From: a virus
DNA length: 25,376 nt
Reading direction: 5' to 3' (one strand)
Virus record (IMG/VR): IMGVR_UViG_3300037584_000119
Span: 1-25,376 of that record
Shown piece by piece: positions 21,888-25,376 of this stretch. The notes below the pieces were generated by a model, which made no database searches, was not told the DNA's origin, and saw only the letters and a list, made by a program, of their open reading frames with translations. Both the position numbers and the translations under genes were made by a program. Each line of letters opens with the position of its first letter. Positions within the stretch are counted from its first letter, which is position 1.

Positions 21888-23895
21888 GCCAATTATCACC
21901 TATTTTTGCTTCTAATAATAAAGGCACATTGAAGTCTATTCTAAACTGTTGATTTATAATAGTATTCATGTCTTCATTAATAGACTTTAAGATGAAAATA
22001 ACTTTGTTAATTTCATCAGGGTGTACATCAATCACAATAGAATCATGTACTGTATTCACGATACAAGACTGAAGTAACTTTAATCTGTCTTCTATGTGTG
22101 TAAGAACCAATGGAACTATATCTGCAGTTGCAAAACTCTGCACAGGATAATTCTTTATCTGTGTAAAGTTAGACACAGAGCCATTCATTCTTCTTTGAAC
22201 ATCAGGAAAACTAAACTCTCTTCCTGATGGTGTAGTAATACTCCTTTTTTCTAGAGCTTCTTTAGCCAATCTGGAGTGCCATGATGCAACTCCTTTGTAC
22301 TTCTTGGTGAAGTCTTGGTAGTACCTCGCTTCTGCTTTTGTCCTACCAAATCCTGTCGCACCATATAACGGAGCAAAGGTATGTGCTTTTGCATCTTGCC
22401 TAGTAGTAGGCTGACCTGATTTCGTAATGATGTCAGCAGTGTATGCATGAACATCAAAGCCTGTTTTAATCTCATTTATAGCCACCTTATCTTGTGATAA
22501 ATATGCGGCAGTTCTAAACTCTAGCTGTGCAAAGTCTGCTTCTAGAATCTTACCACCTTCCCAACGTGATACAAACACCTTCTTCACAGGAAACGTGCCA
22601 CCTCTAGGCATATTCTGCATATTAGGGTCTGCTCCACTAAATCTGCCTGTCGCAGTTCTATGTTGTAATAGTCTTACGTGTAACATACCATCAGACTTTA
22701 CGTGTGTCTTGATTCCTTCAACGAAGGAAGACAGATATGTATCTAATGCAGACAATCTCTTGAGGTCTTGTAAGAAACCACTAGCTTCTTTCATACCTGC
22801 CCTGTTTGCCATGCCTTGTAATACATCTAGATTACCTTTGGATACACCAAAACCATTTGCAGATATCCACTTGGCATTTGGTGCATTAAACTTTAGTCCT
22901 GCTATCTTAGCTCTGTCATCATGAAAATGATAACCAAGACCATTACAAGCAGGGTCTTTATTGGTATTAGCGTAAGGAGTTCCATTCTTTCTTACCTTTC
23001 TTATATTGCCTGTGCCATTACATGACTTGCACATAACAGCTTTTGTTTTATATACAATGTCAGAGTTCTCTCTGATTGCTCTCTTGAAGTCATCGTGAGC
23101 CATGTGAGGAATAAACTCATTTGCCCACATAGCTTTGTCTTTAGGTTTTCTACTATAGATAACCCATGACATCTGTTCAGGACTGTTAAGATTGATAGGC
23201 ATATCCCCCATTAGATTTCTTACTTGTGAAGTAAGTCTCTTCTCAATCTCTTGCTTCTCTGTCTCAAACTCTTTTCTTACAGACTCTAGTTTAGTCTCGT
23301 CTACCTTGAACCCATTCCTGTGTGTCCTAGCTAGGGTAACACATACTTTATTTGTAAGTAAAACTGTGTCCATAAGATGAGCGTACTTAGTGGAGTTGAG
23401 TTTCTTGTACTGCCTATCAGACAACTGCTGTGTAGCGTGTAAGTCTGCAGACAAATACTGTCTTAGCTCTCCTCTAGGTATCTCATCTGTAGCATAACCC
23501 TTTGCAAAGTATTCCTTCAAGGTATCTTCTTTCTTTGTCTCTAGGTCATACCTTTCGGCACAGTCTTTGAGATGCAAAGGTTCTTTGAGACCTCTCTGTA
23601 ATATATACTCTGTAAGCATGGTGTCAAAGACAGGACCATCATACTTGAATCCACATTCCCACATCCACATTAGGTCATATGCTATGTTATGTCCTATAAG
23701 TATTGTTGCTCTGTCAAGCAACTCTTGTATGTCGATGTGCTGTGTACCACCTGAGTCCATATTAAACAGATACTCGTTACCTATATCTGTCAGACATCCC
23801 ACCATAACTAACTTGTTAGTAGGTTCGTATGGGTCGAGATGCATTCTACCATCTCTCTTTGTTACTGTATTTTCTACGTCTAATGTTAACTTCAT
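21865..23895 (-). CDS. polA: Family A DNA polymerase with 3'-5' exonuclease and DnaJ-like zinc insert (676 aa)
   Basis: Replicative phage polymerase. The exonuclease domain has Asp6/Glu8 (LDVENT), Asn70-Asp74 (HNIAYD) and Tyr147-Asp151 (YLSAD). Residues about 287-325 form an insert with Cys289-x-x-Cys292-x-Gly-x-Gly and a second, partial Cys317-x-Gly-x-Gly site near His323/His325. The polymerase domain has TATGRFS (414-420), motif A Asp454 (EADFAQLEFR), motif B Arg499-x3-Lys503-x3-Phe507-x3-Tyr511-Gly and motif C His617-Asp618-Ser619. Phe507 aligns with E. coli Phe762. The start overlaps the helicase stop (ATGA), with GAGG eight bases upstream. The DnaJ-like insert recalls the HMO-2011 phage polymerase. 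Confidence 0.93.
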   Translation of the reverse strand: MKLTLDVENTVTKRDGRMHLDPYEPTNKLVMVGCLTDIGNEYLFNMDSGGTQHIDIQELLDRATILIGHNIAYDLMWMWECGFKYDGPVFDTMLTEYILQRGLKEPLHLKDCAERYDLETKKEDTLKEYFAKGYATDEIPRGELRQYLSADLHATQQLSDRQYKKLNSTKYAHLMDTVLLTNKVCVTLARTHRNGFKVDETKLESVRKEFETEKQEIEKRLTSQVRNLMGDMPINLNSPEQMSWVIYSRKPKDKAMWANEFIPHMAHDDFKRAIRENSDIVYKTKAVMCKSCNGTGNIRKVRKNGTPYANTNKDPACNGLGYHFHDDRAKIAGLKFNAPNAKWISANGFGVSKGNLDVLQGMANRAGMKEASGFLQDLKRLSALDTYLSSFVEGIKTHVKSDGMLHVRLLQHRTATGRFSGADPNMQNMPRGGTFPVKKVFVSRWEGGKILEADFAQLEFRTAAYLSQDKVAINEIKTGFDVHAYTADIITKSGQPTTRQDAKAHTFAPLYGATGFGRTKAEARYYQDFTKKYKGVASWHSRLAKEALEKRSITTPSGREFSFPDVQRRMNGSVSNFTQIKNYPVQSFATADIVPLVLTHIEDRLKLLQSCIVNTVHDSIVIDVHPDEINKVIFILKSINEDMNTIINQQFRIDFNVPLLLEAKIGDNWLDTKDVS

Positions 23896-25115
23896 GCACT
23901 ATACCTCGCTGTGTGTGGGTTGATGTTGCAGTTTATCATGCCATGCCAACCTGTAATTTTGTTCTTAACAACATTCAAATGTCTCATGGTTGATTCCTCA
24001 TCAATACCTTCAACACTTGCAGGTTGTCCTATTAATATCATTAAGTCAGCTTCTGCTGCCTTGCCTGTACGTGAGCCTTCCATCATTGCCTGATTAAGTC
24101 TCTGTCTACCCTCTGCTTCTGCATTGAGTTGTGACATATAGAATATAACACAATCATATTGTTTTGCAATCTGTCTTGCATATATTGCATTTGCCTTGAG
24201 TGCTTCATCAGGTCTAGCATATCCTGCAGTACGTGCAAACTTATCTCCCATGTCAATCACAACCACGTCAGGATTAACACTCTTACACATACTTTCCACC
24301 CAAGACATATCTTCACCTGTTACATCCTTTATCTTTAGATTGGGCGATATCTCTTTGTATCTATCCCTTGCCTGTGCAGGATTATCTTTTATCTGATACT
24401 TATCCATGTTTGAGGATGCAGTCAGATATCTAAATCCTACTCTGTCATATGACTCTTCATTACATAAGACAACACACTTAGCACCTTGCCTTGCAAAACC
24501 ATTGTCTCCTACAAGAAGAGATGCATGAAAGCTAGTCTTACCTGTGTTGGGTCTTGCACCCACCTCAACAAGATAGCCACCATTGACACCTTCTACTTTT
24601 CTAGCTAACTCAGGCAGATTAAATGACCACCTAGTCTGCTGACTCTGTTTAGCCATGAGAGTATCAAATGAGATATCATCCCATTCTATTCTCATCTCAG
24701 GTGTGAAGTCATCGTTGTACTTCTCTAGTAAATCACGTAGAGGTTTCATACTTGTCTGCACACCATTGACAAAGTCGAAGCCAAGATTGGCTACGTCTTC
24801 CCCAATAACTTGTTGGAACAACTTAGATAACACATCCTGTGCTACGTCTGTTCCCATAGGCTTCTGCCTTTTAATATCGTTGAACAATGCAGAGTAACCT
24901 TGCTTCTGTGCAGTAGTCATAGCAGGATTGCTAGACAAGAACAGAGCTTCAAGTTCATCAGGGGTCACATCCCTGTCATACTTTCGCATTGCTTTATCTA
25001 TGGTATGCTTGATAGTCCTAGCATCTTTGCTAAACAATCTATCAGGACACCTAGCACCTCTATGGTCTTCATAGAAGTTCTTGTTCATTAAACTACGTAG
25101 TAGTGATAATTCCAT
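23892..25115 (-). CDS. Replicative DnaB-like DNA helicase, RecA fold (407 aa)
   Basis: The Walker A loop is Gly186-x5-Gly192-Lys193-Thr194 (GARPNTGKT), and the Walker B strand is DVVVIDMGD (283-291) with Asp288. Downstream, IFYMSQLNAEAEGR near 329-342 fits the sensor-like H3/H4 region of the SF4 family. It should form a hexamer that unwinds the fork ahead of the polymerase. The first 140 residues are helical and lack a primase or zinc domain, unlike T7 gp4. AGGAGA seven bases upstream supports the ATG at 25115. Its start lies 23 bases inside the primase gene and its stop overlaps the polymerase start, so the three genes form a translationally linked replisome unit. Confidence 0.88.
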   Translation of the reverse strand: MELSLLRSLMNKNFYEDHRGARCPDRLFSKDARTIKHTIDKAMRKYDRDVTPDELEALFLSSNPAMTTAQKQGYSALFNDIKRQKPMGTDVAQDVLSKLFQQVIGEDVANLGFDFVNGVQTSMKPLRDLLEKYNDDFTPEMRIEWDDISFDTLMAKQSQQTRWSFNLPELARKVEGVNGGYLVEVGARPNTGKTSFHASLLVGDNGFARQGAKCVVLCNEESYDRVGFRYLTASSNMDKYQIKDNPAQARDRYKEISPNLKIKDVTGEDMSWVESMCKSVNPDVVVIDMGDKFARTAGYARPDEALKANAIYARQIAKQYDCVIFYMSQLNAEAEGRQRLNQAMMEGSRTGKAAEADLMILIGQPASVEGIDEESTMRHLNVVKNKITGWHGMINCNINPHTARYSA

Positions 25116-25376
25116 GTTGGTTCTCCTTTGGGGTTAGTTTATATAAGTTGTTTAAGTCTTCGTCTTCTCCATATTTCAAATCATCTTTCAGTCTCAAAAC
25201 TTTTACGTCATTGACATATCCTCGTAACTCTTTTGCAAAGGCTAGTGTCTTGGGCATTGCATCAGGGTCTAAGGCTATGATAGCAGTTGAGAATTGTGAT
25301 AGGTATCTCTTGTGTGAATCGCTTAATGATGTTCCCAACACAGCTACCCCTACATAAACACCATTGCCTACAACAG
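25093..25376 (-). CDS. DNA primase, Toprim domain, N-terminus beyond window edge
   Basis: The frame stays open to the right edge, so only the last 93 codons are visible; an internal GTG at 25341 is not the likely start. The visible part has a VGVAVLGTSLS segment and the Toprim acidic pair in AIIALDPDAMPK, followed by VKVLRLKDDLKYGEDEDL and a short tail. In primases of T7 gp4 and DnaG types, these residues bind Mg2+ for RNA primer synthesis. The stop lies inside the helicase gene (23-base overlap), so primase and helicase are separate polypeptides here. The zinc-binding N-terminus would be off-window. Confidence 0.8.
   Translation of the reverse strand, partial: VVGNGVYVGVAVLGTSLSDSHKRYLSQFSTAIIALDPDAMPKTLAFAKELRGYVNDVKVLRLKDDLKYGEDEDLNNLYKLTPKENQHGIITTT

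Noticed and set aside
1-25376. Search for tRNA genes, integrase or attachment sites
   Set aside because: No cloverleaf-like segment, recombinase or lysogeny gene was recognised, so nothing supports a temperate life style in this window.

Overview
The window reads as about half of the genome of an AT-rich, lytic, podovirus-like marine phage. There are no bacterial housekeeping genes, tRNAs, rRNAs, insertion sequences or CRISPR arrays. Almost every gene touches or overlaps the next, most have an AGGAGA-type ribosome binding site, and the content is half virion structure and half phage DNA replication. The replication set (separate Toprim primase and RecA-fold helicase, family A polymerase carrying a DnaJ-like zinc-binding insert, RecB-like exonuclease, T7-type endonuclease I, class II ribonucleotide reductase, MazG) most resembles, from memory, the HMO-2011 type of marine podoviruses known from SAR116, SAR11 and Roseobacter hosts. 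That placement is an inference without a database search.

Left arm, plus strand, 1-15386: structural genes. A fibre gene with duplicated repeats enters from the left edge and ends at 2043. A textbook sigma70 promoter lies just behind it (2050-2078) and precedes a fibre/spike cassette: a 119-aa protein, a spike with a C-terminal S74 chaperone domain, a C1q-like protein, a second S74 spike and a 374-aa fibre. Two small proteins follow, one with a membrane segment and a coiled coil. Then come the probable internal virion (ejection) proteins: a Gln/Asn-rich 690-aa protein built on 11- and 22-residue repeats, two short proteins, a coiled-coil 483-aa protein and a 1165-aa protein with three copies of an acidic SYY motif at its N-terminus.

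Right arm, minus strand, 25376 down to 15383: replication and nucleotide metabolism, transcribed towards the structural arm. The order is primase (cut by the window edge), helicase, DNA polymerase, a possible ssDNA-binding protein with its own near-consensus promoter (21859-21887), RecB-like exonuclease, coiled-coil protein, endonuclease I, an unknown 115-aa protein, a DUF3310 protein, a 54-aa protein and the B12-dependent ribonucleotide reductase. It ends in a cluster of small overlapping genes: a Trp-rich membrane peptide, a PD-(D/E)XK-like protein, an unknown 82-aa protein, an RMF-like protein and MazG.

The two arms meet head-on, with stop codons overlapping inside the bases CTAA at 15383-15386 and no visible terminator. 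Together, the right arm would make nucleotides, copy and recombine the DNA and perhaps adjust host ribosomes, while the left arm builds the adsorption and DNA-ejection machinery. Capsid, portal, terminase, lysis enzyme and any RNA polymerase gene would lie outside the window. The two sigma70-like promoters suggest that the host RNA polymerase transcribes at least part of the genome.
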